6,406 nt of DNA from an uncultured Oscillospiraceae bacterium (GTDB taxonomy: Bacteria; Bacillota; Clostridia; Oscillospirales; Oscillospiraceae). The stretch is from contig CAJUEG010000115.1 in the NCBI GenBank assembly GCA_910584835.1, positions 1 to 6,406 of the forward strand, in the 5' to 3' direction. Positions within the stretch are counted from its first letter, which is position 1. Every line of letters begins with the position of its first letter. The position numbers and the translations under genes were made by a program. Of the stretch, positions 1 through 5,704 are shown piece by piece. The notes beneath the pieces are model-generated. The model was not told the origin of the DNA and ran no database searches. It saw nothing but the letters and a program-made list of their open reading frames with translations.

Positions 1-718
1 CCCCCGGCGGGCCTACGCCTACATGACCTACCGCCAGGGCAAGGTGCTCACCGAGGTGGCCGCCAAGCGCCTGTCCGCCATCCGGGAGTACGCCGAGTTC
101 GGCTCCGGGTTCAAGATCGCCATGCGGGACCTGGAGATCCGGGGGGCGGGCAACCTGCTGGGCCCGGAGCAGTCCGGCTTCCTGATGAGCGTGGGCTACG
201 ACCTCTACCTGAAGCTGCTGGAGGAGGCGGTGCTGGAGGAGAAGGGGGAGGCCCCGGCAAAAACCTCCGAGTGTACGGTGGACCTCACCGTGTCCGCCTC
301 CATCCCGGATAAATACGTGCCCGACGCGGGCCAGCGCATGGACCTGTACCGCCGCATCGCCCGGGTGCGCACGGCGGAGGACGCGGACGACATCACGGAC
401 GAGCTCATCGACCGCTTCGGGGACCCGCCGCGGCAGGTGAACGCCCTGCTGTCGGTGGCCCTCCTCCGGGGGCAGGGGGCGGCCTGCCATATCGCGGACA
501 TCTCCCAGAAGGGGGCCTCCCTGGTGTTTGCCCTGGAGAAATTCGACCTGGAATCCATCGCCGCCCTGGCGGGGCAGTACCCCGGCCGGCTGCTGTTCTC
601 CCCCGGGGACACCCCCTCCTTCACCCTCAAGCTGCGCCGCACCGACGACCCCCTGCGCACCGCCGCCCAGGCGGTGGAGCGGTACGCCACCCTGCTGGCC
701 CCGGAGGAAGGCCCCTAA
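1..718 (+). CDS. mfd: Transcription-repair coupling factor Mfd, C-terminal part (5' truncated by window)
   Basis: Mfd is a cytoplasmic ATP-dependent DNA translocase that pushes stalled RNA polymerase off damaged DNA and recruits UvrA for nucleotide excision repair. The window enters the gene in frame at base 2, and 238 codons are visible before the TAA at 716-718; the full protein is normally about 1,150 residues. The first visible residues (RRAYAYMTYR) are the end of the helicase core. They are followed by the highly conserved TRG (translocation in RecG) region, with the signatures EFGSGFKIAMRDLEIRGAGN and LLGPEQ then VGYDLYLKLLEEAV. After an acidic linker, the last ~145 residues (from TVDLTVSASIPDKYVP, through RMDLYRRIA and ELIDRFGDPP) match the C-terminal TRCF domain (D7), which in E. 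coli Mfd masks the UvrA-binding surface until activation. The internal ATG at base 23 is not a start. The downstream PrsA-like gene is 228 bp away with its own promoter, so co-transcription is not required. Confidence 0.97.
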   Translation, partial: PRRAYAYMTYRQGKVLTEVAAKRLSAIREYAEFGSGFKIAMRDLEIRGAGNLLGPEQSGFLMSVGYDLYLKLLEEAVLEEKGEAPAKTSECTVDLTVSASIPDKYVPDAGQRMDLYRRIARVRTAEDADDITDELIDRFGDPPRQVNALLSVALLRGQGAACHIADISQKGASLVFALEKFDLESIAALAGQYPGRLLFSPGDTPSFTLKLRRTDDPLRTAAQAVERYATLLAPEEGP

Positions 719-730
719 GGGCGGCCTGGA

Positions 731-856
731 GTCGTGCTCCGCCTGCTCGCGACGCACGGCTTCCCTTCGTCTCAGGCAAAACCCATCCGGGCCTTTGGCC
801 CTCCTTGGGCTTTTGCCTTCGCTTCGGTCCATCCGCGCTGCTCGCGACGGCTCCGC
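731..856. repeat. Diverged copy of the intergenic repeat family (mfd-prsA gap)
   Basis: This GC-rich stretch fills most of the 228-bp gap after mfd and shows no credible gene. It shares blocks with the repeat at 5481-5615. Bases 768-784 match 5521-5537 at 16 of 17 positions (CGTCTC[A/G]GGCAAAACCC), and 807-830 match 5559-5582 at 20 of 24, with similar spacing and a hairpin between them. A 12-bp internal direct repeat, CTGCTCGCGACG, occurs at 743-754 and 838-849. The outer limits are approximate because the ends of the better copies (CACGCT start, GCGCTTCT end) are not recognisable here. Confidence 0.5.
774..818 (+). terminator. Imperfect hairpin, possible mfd terminator inside the repeat
   Basis: GGCAAAACCC (775-784) pairs with GGGCTTTTGCC (807-817) apart from one bulged C. 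Inside, GGGCC (789-793) and GGCCC (797-801) form a perfect 5-bp stem with a TTT loop. The GC stem is followed by CTTTTG and preceded by AAAA, as in a bidirectional terminator, but the T run is only four long and part of the arm. It lies 56 bp beyond the mfd stop, and no better terminator is visible. It could instead be only the core of the repeat element. Confidence 0.35.
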
Positions 857-865
857 AACCTGGAT

Positions 866-894
866 TTGCATTTCCCGCCCGCTTGATGTATAAT
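866..894 (+). promoter_or_regulatory. Sigma-A-like promoter for the PrsA-like gene
   Basis: The -35 TTGCAT (866-871) and -10 TATAAT (889-894) are separated by exactly 17 bp. The -10 is a perfect consensus match, while the -35 matches at three of six positions. Transcription would begin near 901-903, giving a leader of about 45 nt before the ATG at 947. Confidence 0.65.
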
Positions 895-946
895 ACCCCT
901 CAACGGCGTTTACCCGTAAAAATTTGTCCCGTGATTGGAGAATACG

Positions 947-2125
947 ATGAAACATTGGAAACGACTGCTGGCCCTGCTGCTGTCCGGGGCCATGGCCCTG
1001 TCCCTATTCGCCTGCAACACCACCGCCAAAACCACCGGCGGCGACCCCTCCGCCAGCCCCTCCGCCGCCGTCAGCGCGGACCCCTCCGCCGACCCCTCTC
1101 CCAGCGCCTCCCCGGAGATTGTGGCCGACCTGACCCAGCCCCCCCTGATGTTCGCCGCCGGGGTGAACCCGGAGGACGTGATGCTCACCGTCAACGGGGA
1201 GGACGTGCCCGCCGACCGCTTCTTCTACCTGCTGGGCCAGGCGTGCATGAGCACCCAGCAGTATTTCTCCTACTTCGGCCTGAATCTGGCGGATATGCCC
1301 GACGCGGCGGGGGAACTGCTGGAGCAGGGGGTGCGGCTGACCATCTACCACACCCTCATGCGCCAGAAGGCGGCGGAGCTGGGCTGCCTGCCCACCGACG
1401 CCCAGATGGAGGAGGTGCGCCAGGCCATGGAGCAGGCGGACCTGGACACCGCCGCCCCCTACTGGGACCTGAGCGACGACAGCGTCCGGTTCATTTTTGA
1501 GCTGACCCCCTACTACGACAATGTGAAGGACGCCGTCACCCACGAGCCCGACGAGCAGGAGCTGAGCGAGTATCTGGCCGCCCAGAAGGTGTACCGGGTG
1601 AAGCACATTCTGCTCAAAACAGTGGACGACAGCCGCCAGCCCCTGGCGGACGACGTGATCGCCCAGAAGAGGGCTCAGGCCGAGGACCTGCTCTCCCAGC
1701 TCCAGGGGGTGGGGGCGGACGGCCTGGAGGCCAAGTTCGACGAGCTGATGATGGCCCACAGCGAGGACAATCCCCAGAACAATCCCGACGGCTACACCAC
1801 CTCGTCCGGCCAGATGGTGGCCGAGTTCGAGGCCGCCTCCCTGTCGCTGGAGGAGGGCGGGCTGTCCGGCATTGTGGAGACGGAATTCGGCTACCACATC
1901 ATTCTGCGCCTCCCCCTCACCGACGAGGCAAAGGACCAGTACCGGGAGCAGTTCCAGGTGGACGCCATGGAGGATCTGGCCGCCCAGTGGATTGAGGAGG
2001 CCCAGGTCACCCGGGCGGCGGCGCTGGACAGCCTGAACGCCATCGACTTCTACGTCCGGCTCAGCGCCTACCACCAGGCGCTGGCGGAAAAGGACGGCTC
2101 CGCCGAGAGCGGCGGGGTGGGGTGA
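947..2125 (+). CDS. PrsA/SurA-like lipoprotein peptidyl-prolyl cis-trans isomerase
   Basis: A 392-residue extracytoplasmic foldase that should help exported proteins fold after Sec translocation. ATG 947 is chosen because GGAG (937-940) lies 6 nt upstream; an in-frame TTG at 935 would place the start inside that site. Residues 1-23 are a lipoprotein signal peptide: basic MKHWKR, a hydrophobic core, then the lipobox LFAC with Cys23 as the predicted lipidated residue. Residues 24-58 are a Ser/Pro/Ala/Asp tether, and about 73-205 a SurA_N-like helical chaperone region. Residues 215-323 form the parvulin domain, with conserved His220 in KHILL and His317 in GYHIIL. The usual parvulin GGDLGWF block is replaced by DGYTTSSGQMV (281-291), a variant I associate with clostridial homologues. 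A helical tail (324-392) ends in a charged Gly-rich stretch. The mfd-foldase neighbourhood is common in clostridia. The family call is firm; the name prsA itself would be by analogy. Confidence 0.9.
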   Translation: MKHWKRLLALLLSGAMALSLFACNTTAKTTGGDPSASPSAAVSADPSADPSPSASPEIVADLTQPPLMFAAGVNPEDVMLTVNGEDVPADRFFYLLGQACMSTQQYFSYFGLNLADMPDAAGELLEQGVRLTIYHTLMRQKAAELGCLPTDAQMEEVRQAMEQADLDTAAPYWDLSDDSVRFIFELTPYYDNVKDAVTHEPDEQELSEYLAAQKVYRVKHILLKTVDDSRQPLADDVIAQKRAQAEDLLSQLQGVGADGLEAKFDELMMAHSEDNPQNNPDGYTTSSGQMVAEFEAASLSLEEGGLSGIVETEFGYHIILRLPLTDEAKDQYREQFQVDAMEDLAAQWIEEAQVTRAAALDSLNAIDFYVRLSAYHQALAEKDGSAESGGVG

Positions 2126-2147
2126 GCTTTCCCCTTGCCGCCATTGT

Positions 2148-2279
2148 CACGCTCCGATTGGCCGCGCGGCCGGGACGCTTTCGCTCCGACTCGGACTGGT
2201 CTCCGGCCCGCACAGGCGGGCCTGCGCTCGTCCTCGCTCCGCTCCAAGCTCCCCTGCCCGGCTATCGCCGCGCTTCTTT
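2148..2279. repeat. Intergenic repeat unit, copy in the prsA-ATPase gap (132 bp)
   Basis: This unit starts with CACGCT and ends with CCGCGCTTCT, the same ends as the 135-bp unit at 5481-5615. Internal blocks correspond in order. Bases 2176-2194 match 5510-5528 at 18 of 19 positions (CGCTTTCGCTCCG[A/T]CTCGG). Bases 2232-2253 are identical to 5569-5590 over 22 bp (CTCGCTCCGCTCCAAGC core). Between these blocks the sequence differs, but both copies form a hairpin: here GGCCCGC (2205-2211) and GCGGGCC (2216-2222) make a perfect 7-bp stem with an ACAG loop and no T run. The unit starts 22 bp after the lipoprotein stop codon and ends 4 bp before the -35 box of the next promoter. Confidence 0.7.
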
Positions 2280-2283
2280 CCCC

Positions 2284-2312
2284 TTGACAACAGCCTCCTT
2301 TTCTGGTATCAT
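2284..2312 (+). promoter_or_regulatory. Strong extended -10 promoter driving the riboswitch and ATPase
   Basis: A perfect consensus -35 TTGACA (2284-2289) sits 17 bp upstream of the -10 TATCAT (2307-2312), which matches five of six positions. TG at 2304-2305, one base before the -10, forms an extended -10 element. Transcription should start near 2319, only a few bases before the riboswitch closing helix, so the leader RNA begins essentially with the aptamer. Confidence 0.88.
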
Positions 2313-2323
2313 CTTCCTCACTT

Positions 2324-2415
2324 GATAGGGGAGTAACCGGCGGGTTTGTCCCGTGATGAACGCCAACAGCAAGAGAGGCCCTTCTCTGGTTTCATCTGAA
2401 ACGGTAAGACCTATC
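2324..2415 (+). promoter_or_regulatory. yybP-ykoY (Mn2+) riboswitch aptamer
   Basis: The leader carries the family's sequence signatures in order: GGGGAGTAACCGG after the 5' strand of P1, the internal-loop segment CGCCAACAGC, and the closing AAGACC. The helices are readable by eye. P1 is GATAGG (2324-2329) with CCTATC (2410-2415). An inner helix is ACCG (2336-2339) with CGGT (2402-2405). One arm is CGGG (2341-2344) with CCCG (2350-2353). The second arm is GATGAA (2355-2360) with TTCATC (2391-2396), enclosing the conserved loop and a distal AGAGA/TCTCT stem (2372-2376 with 2383-2387). Known members bind Mn2+ where the two arms dock and often control cation exporters, which fits the P-type ATPase downstream. 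P1 overlaps the following terminator stem, so ligand binding should allow read-through (an ON switch). The ligand and direction are inferred from the family and the overlap. Confidence 0.93.
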
Positions 2416-2446
2416 CACAGCGTAACGCTGTGGATAGGTCTTTTTT
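2406..2446 (+). terminator. Riboswitch expression-platform intrinsic terminator
   Basis: Bases 2406-2422 (AAGACCTATCCACAGCG) pair without mismatch with 2426-2442 (CGCTGTGGATAGGTCTT) around a TAA loop, giving 17 bp, followed by a T run (2441-2446). The 5' arm contains the 3' strand of the aptamer's P1 (CCTATC, 2410-2415), so aptamer closure and terminator formation are mutually exclusive. About 80 nt separate it from the ATPase start codon. It would also stop any read-through from the upstream lipoprotein gene when the aptamer is unbound. Confidence 0.95.
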
Positions 2447-2525
2447 GTTTCCCGCTTGTCCCCCTTCCCTACCATTCGACCCCAAAAACCGGTATATTAA
2501 AAGGAAAGAAAAGGAGTGTTGAACC

Positions 2526-5147
2526 ATGAGCCAATGGTACGCCAAGACCGCCGGTCAAACGCTCAGTGAGCTGGATACCAGCCGCTCCGGCCTCTCCCCC
2601 CGCCAGGCCCAGGAGAGGCTGGACAAATACGGCCCCAACCAGCTGGCCGGAGCCCCCAAAAAGCCCCTTTGGGCCCGGTTTCTGGACCAGATGCGGGACC
2701 CCATGATCCTGGTCCTGCTGGCCGCGGCGGTGCTGTCCCTGGTGTCGTCGGGGGGCGAGGACTGGATCGAGGCCGTCATCATCCTGGTGATCGTGGTGGT
2801 GAACGCCTGTATCTCCATCTCCCAGGAGGACAGCGCGGAAAAGGCGCTGGAGGCCCTGCAGAAGATGTCCGCCCCCCTGGCCAAGGTGGTCCGGGGCGGG
2901 GAGCAGGTCCGGCTGGAGACCTCCGCCCTGGTACCCGGCGACGTCATCGTGCTGGAGGCGGGGGACCTGGTGCCCGCCGACGCCCGGATTCTGGAGTGCG
3001 CCAACCTGAAGGCGGACGAGTCCGCCATGACCGGCGAATCCGTCCCGGTGGACAAACAGGCGGACACGGTCTTGCCGGAGGGCACAGTGCTGGGCGACCG
3101 CAGCAATATGGTGATCTCGTCCACCGTCATCACCAACGGCCGGGCGGTGTGCGTGGTGACGGACACCGGCATGGACACCGAGGTGGGCCGCATCGCCGGG
3201 ATGCTCATGGGGGAGGAGGACGCCGCCACCCCCCTCCAGCGCAAGCTGGCGGAGATCTCCAAAACCCTGTCCTTTGTGTGCCTGGCGGTGTGCGCCGTCA
3301 TGTTCGGGGTGGGCCTGCTCTACCACCGGCCCCTTCTGGAAATGCTCATGGCCGCCGTCTCCCTGGCGGTAGCCGCCATCCCGGAGGGCCTGCCCGCCAT
3401 CGTCACCATCGTCCTGGCCCTGGGGGTGCAGCGGATGGTGCGCCACAACGCCATCGTGAAGAAGCTGCCCGCGGTGGAGACCCTGGGCTGCGCCGGGGTG
3501 ATCTGCTCGGACAAGACGGGCACCCTGACCCAGAACCGCATGACGGTGAAGCAGGTGTGGACCCCCGGCGACCGCCACCGCCGGGAGGCGCTGACCATCG
3601 GCGCGCTGTGCAACGATACGGTGCTCTCCCCCGACGGGAAGACCACCGGCGACCCCACCGAGACCGCCTTTGTGGACGCCGCCCTGGCCGGCGGCCTGGA
3701 CAAGAACATTCTGGAAACGGAGATGCCCCGGGTGGCCGAGCTGCCCTTCGACTCCGACCGCAAGCTGATGAGCACCGTCCACCCCCTGCCGGACCATCCG
3801 GGCCGTTACCGCGTCATGGTAAAGGGCGCCCCCGACGTGCTCCTGTCCCGGTGCACCCACATCCTGGCCGGGACCGTCACCCCCCTCACCGCCTCCCTGG
3901 CCCGGGACGCGGAGGCCGCCAACGCCTCCATGGCGGAACAGGCTCTGCGGGTATTGGCCTGCGGGTATAAAGATATTGAAGCGCTGCCCTCCGGGACCCC
4001 CACCAGCGGGGAGCTGGAGACCGGCCTTACCTTCGTGGGGCTGGTGGGCATGATCGACCCGCCCCGGCTGGAGGTGAAGGACGCGGTGGAGCAGTGCTAC
4101 GCCGCCGGCATCCGCCCGGTGATGATCACCGGCGACCACAAGCTCACCGCCGTGGCCATCGCGAAGGAGCTGGACATCTTCCGGGACGGCGACCTGGCCA
4201 TCACCGGGGAGGACCTGGACTTCATGCCCCAGGAGCTGCTGGAGCAGGACGTGGACAAATTCGCCGTCTACGCCCGGGTGTCCCCGGAGCACAAAATGCG
4301 CATCGTGAAGGCGTGGCAGAAGAAGGGCATGGTGGTGGCCATGACGGGCGACGGGGTGAACGACGCCCCGGCGCTGAAGGTGGCGGACATCGGCTGCGCC
4401 ATGGGCATCACCGGCACCGACGTGGCCAAGGGCGCGGCGGACATGATCCTCACCGATGACAACTTCGCCACCATCGTCAAGGCGGTGGAGCAGGGCCGGG
4501 GCATCTACTCCAACATCAAAAAGGCCATTCACTACCTGCTGTCCTGCAACATCGGGGAGATCGTCACCCTGTTCCTGGCCACCCTGTTCAACTTCCACCA
4601 GCCCCCTCTGGTGGCGGTGCAGCTGCTGTGGCTGAACCTGGTCACCGACTCCCTCCCCGCCCTGGCCCTGGGCATGGAGCCGGTGGAGCCCTCGGTGATG
4701 GAGGAAAAGCCCCGCTCCGCGTCCGAGCCGCTGTTCACCCGGCGCTTCTCCATCCGCCTGGCGTGGCAGGGCCTGATGGTGGGCCTGCTCACCCTGGCGG
4801 CCTACTGGCTGGGGGAGTACGTGCTCAGCGACCCCACCATGGCGGACGCCACCGCCAACACCATGGCCTTCGCCACCCTCACCTTCTGCCAGCTCTTCCA
4901 CGCCTTTGACGTGCGCAGCGAGCACCAGTCCATCGCCCACATCGGGCTCACCTCCAACCCGGCCATGAACAAGGCGTTTTTGGTGGGCATGGCCCTGCAA
5001 CTGTCGGTGCTGCTCATCCCGCCGCTGATGTCGGTGTTCCGGGTGTGCGCCCTCAGCCCGGCGGAGTGGCTGGTGGTGCTGGGGCTGTCCCTCACCCCCC
5101 TGGCGGTGTGCGAGATTGAGAAGGCGGTTAGGCGGAGCAAGCGCTGA
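2526..5147 (+). CDS. P2-type cation-transporting ATPase (PMCA/SERCA-like), probable Mn2+/Ca2+ exporter
   Basis: A complete 873-residue membrane pump that uses ATP to expel divalent cations. AAGGAG (2511-2516) lies 9 nt before the ATG. Residues 1-55 are the cation ATPase N-terminal domain. The actuator domain has TGES (169-172). TM4 has PEGLP (286-290). Asp329 of DKTGT is phosphorylated. The nucleotide domain has FDSDRK (408-413) and KGAPD (433-437). The P domain has TGD (535-537) and TGDGVNDAPAL (607-617). Ten membrane segments lie near 57-75, 80-98, 247-265, 271-300, 665-688, 694-716, 744-765, 776-795, 816-838 and 846-866. Cation ligands match SERCA: Glu287 in TM4, Asn675 and Glu678 in TM5 (CNIGE), Asn704, Thr707 and Asp708 in TM6 (NLVTD). 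The TM8 position equivalent to SERCA Glu908 appears to be Gln789, as in PMCA, so a single strong site is likely. No N-terminal heavy-metal domain or CPx motif is present, which argues against Cu/Zn/Cd. The upstream riboswitch points to Mn2+; sequence alone cannot separate Mn2+ from Ca2+. Confidence 0.95.
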   Translation: MSQWYAKTAGQTLSELDTSRSGLSPRQAQERLDKYGPNQLAGAPKKPLWARFLDQMRDPMILVLLAAAVLSLVSSGGEDWIEAVIILVIVVVNACISISQEDSAEKALEALQKMSAPLAKVVRGGEQVRLETSALVPGDVIVLEAGDLVPADARILECANLKADESAMTGESVPVDKQADTVLPEGTVLGDRSNMVISSTVITNGRAVCVVTDTGMDTEVGRIAGMLMGEEDAATPLQRKLAEISKTLSFVCLAVCAVMFGVGLLYHRPLLEMLMAAVSLAVAAIPEGLPAIVTIVLALGVQRMVRHNAIVKKLPAVETLGCAGVICSDKTGTLTQNRMTVKQVWTPGDRHRREALTIGALCNDTVLSPDGKTTGDPTETAFVDAALAGGLDKNILETEMPRVAELPFDSDRKLMSTVHPLPDHPGRYRVMVKGAPDVLLSRCTHILAGTVTPLTASLARDAEAANASMAEQALRVLACGYKDIEALPSGTPTSGELETGLTFVGLVGMIDPPRLEVKDAVEQCYAAGIRPVMITGDHKLTAVAIAKELDIFRDGDLAITGEDLDFMPQELLEQDVDKFAVYARVSPEHKMRIVKAWQKKGMVVAMTGDGVNDAPALKVADIGCAMGITGTDVAKGAADMILTDDNFATIVKAVEQGRGIYSNIKKAIHYLLSCNIGEIVTLFLATLFNFHQPPLVAVQLLWLNLVTDSLPALALGMEPVEPSVMEEKPRSASEPLFTRRFSIRLAWQGLMVGLLTLAAYWLGEYVLSDPTMADATANTMAFATLTFCQLFHAFDVRSEHQSIAHIGLTSNPAMNKAFLVGMALQLSVLLIPPLMSVFRVCALSPAEWLVVLGLSLTPLAVCEIEKAVRRSKR

Positions 5148-5156
5148 ACCCAAGCA

Positions 5157-5201
5157 CCCGGGCGCTCCGCGCTTCTTTCCCGTCCACTTCTCCGCGCTTC
5201 T
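5157..5201. repeat. 45-bp direct repeat, copy A
   Basis: This sequence starts CCCGGGCGCTCC and ends CTCCGCGCTTCT. It matches 5429-5473 at 44 of 45 positions; the only difference is C5163 versus T5435. It contains TCCGCGCTTCT twice. Its last 20 bases recur exactly at 5596-5615, and 5167-5181 recur exactly at 2268-2282. It begins 9 bp after the ATPase stop codon. Confidence 0.9.
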
Positions 5202-5428
5202 AACCGGGGCCCCCGCAAAGCCGTCCTTTGGCTTTGTGGGGAAAGGAGCCGCAGCGTAATGAGCGAGCTTTCACCAAAGGCGGAAGCGAGGGGTATGGAG
5301 CTTGCGGCGACGCTGTCACGCTGCGCACCCTTCGCGACGGCGCCTAAGCCACTACGGCTGCGCGCGCCGTTTTCCGGCCCTCCGGGCCGAAAAGCCGTCC
5401 ACTCCGCTTTGTGTCTTAGCCGCCTGCT
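5202..5428. other. Spacer between the 45-bp direct repeats, hairpin-rich, no convincing gene
   Basis: These 227 bp hold further mosaic repeats rather than a recognisable gene. CCCCGCAAAGCC (5211-5222) pairs with GGCTTTGTGGGG (5230-5241) as a 12-bp stem with one G-T pair and no T run, so it is a weak terminator candidate for the ATPase. TTTTCCGGCCC (5370-5380) pairs with GGGCCGAAAA (5384-5393) apart from a bulged C. AAAGCCGTCC occurs at 5217-5226 and 5391-5400, each followed by a similar CTTTGTG end. GGCGGAAGCGAGGGG (5279-5293) resembles the reverse complement of the CCCTCGCTCCGCTCC block at 5568-5582, suggesting an inverted fragment of the same family. An ATG at 5259 with AAAGGAG upstream opens a reading frame through the repeats; I judge it spurious. 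Confidence 0.55.
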
Positions 5429-5473
5429 CCCGGGTGCTCCGCGCTTCTTTCCCGTCCACTTCTCCGCGCTTCT
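5429..5473. repeat. 45-bp direct repeat, copy B
   Basis: This is the near-identical partner of 5157-5201, differing at one base (T5435). It lies 7 bp before the CACGCT end of the 135-bp repeat unit (5481-5615), and the final 20 bases of that unit repeat its 3' portion. The family therefore looks modular, with the GCGCTTCT block recurring at unit ends. Confidence 0.9.
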
Positions 5474-5480
5474 CAATTTT

Positions 5481-5615
5481 CACGCTGCGAAGCGGCCAGG
5501 GCGTTCGGTCGCTTTCGCTCCGTCTCGGGCAAAACCCGCCTGCCGCTTCGCGGCGGCTGGGCTTTTTCCCTCGCTCCGCTCCAAGCTCCCTCACTGTCCA
5601 CTTCTCCGCGCTTCT
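5481..5615. repeat. Intergenic repeat unit, copy in the ATPase-thiolase gap (135 bp)
   Basis: Same ends (CACGCT, CCGCGCTTCT) and same order of conserved blocks as 2148-2279. Blocks 5510-5528 and 5569-5590 correspond to 2176-2194 (18 of 19) and 2232-2253 (22 of 22). The central hairpin differs in sequence from that copy but resembles the one at 774-818 in its arms (GGCAAAACCC, GGGCTTTT). The unit ends 14 bp before the -35 box of the thiolase promoter. No protein-coding signal is credible in it. Confidence 0.72.
5527..5570 (+). terminator. GC-rich hairpin with T run inside the repeat, possible terminator
   Basis: CCCGCCTGCCGC (5535-5546) pairs with GCGGCGGCTGGG (5550-5561) around a TTC loop, with one C-C mismatch and two G-T pairs, followed by CTTTTT. 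AAAA (5531-5534) can extend the stem by pairing with the T run past a bulged C, and GGG/CCC close it, so it could work in both directions. It lies 380 bp after the ATPase stop and 60 bp before the thiolase -35 box. It could isolate the thiolase promoter from upstream read-through. Confidence 0.45.
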
Positions 5616-5629
5616 TTTGCATTTCCCTG

Positions 5630-5658
5630 TTGCAATTTTTCCCCCGTCAGTTTATAAT
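5630..5658 (+). promoter_or_regulatory. Sigma-A-like promoter for the thiolase gene
   Basis: The -35 TTGCAA (5630-5635, four of six consensus) and -10 TATAAT (5653-5658, perfect) are 17 bp apart. AT-rich sequence surrounds them, unlike the GC-rich repeat just upstream. The start would be near 5665, giving a leader of about 54 nt. A weak inverted repeat TGTTA-N10-TAACA (5658-5677) overlaps the end of the -10 and the start site. Confidence 0.8.
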
Positions 5659-5704
5659 GTTAGTCAGAATCTTAACAAACGGGATTCAACAAAAAATTAA
5701 ATTT

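Noticed and set aside
1004..2074. A 356-codon minus-strand frame across the lipoprotein gene
   Set aside because: Low-complexity Gly/Val/His/Leu translation, complementary to a + strand gene with signal peptide, lipobox and parvulin domain.
2111..2142. Hairpin over the lipoprotein stop codon as a terminator
   Set aside because: GGCGG/CCGCC and GGGG/CCCC can pair around mismatches, but no T run follows and part of the stem is coding sequence.
2122..2325. A 67-codon frame starting at the lipoprotein stop
   Set aside because: It has a GTG start, no good ribosome binding site, and runs through the repeat unit and promoter into the riboswitch P1.
2470..2498. Second promoter between the riboswitch terminator and the ATPase
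   Set aside because: TATATT at 2493-2498 looks like a -10, but no -35 lies at 16-18 bp; the strong promoter upstream of the riboswitch suffices.
2469..5153. An 894-codon open frame on the minus strand across the whole ATPase
   Set aside because: It is the antisense shadow of a GC-rich gene. The translation is His/Gly/Gln-rich low complexity with no domain, while the + strand frame has every P-type ATPase motif in order.
5370..5393. TTTTCCGGCCC/GGGCCGAAAA hairpin as a terminator
   Set aside because: The T run is on the 5' arm, so the order is wrong for an intrinsic terminator on either strand.
5157..5615. CRISPR-like array from the repeated GCGCTTCT blocks
   Set aside because: Repeat lengths and spacings are irregular (45, 45 and 20 bp with very different gaps), spacers are themselves repetitive, and no cas gene is present.
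5657..5679. Rex (redox repressor) site at the thiolase promoter
   Set aside because: TGTTA and TAACA halves are 10 bp apart; the clostridial Rex palindrome needs 6 bp between these cores, and the flanking bases do not match.
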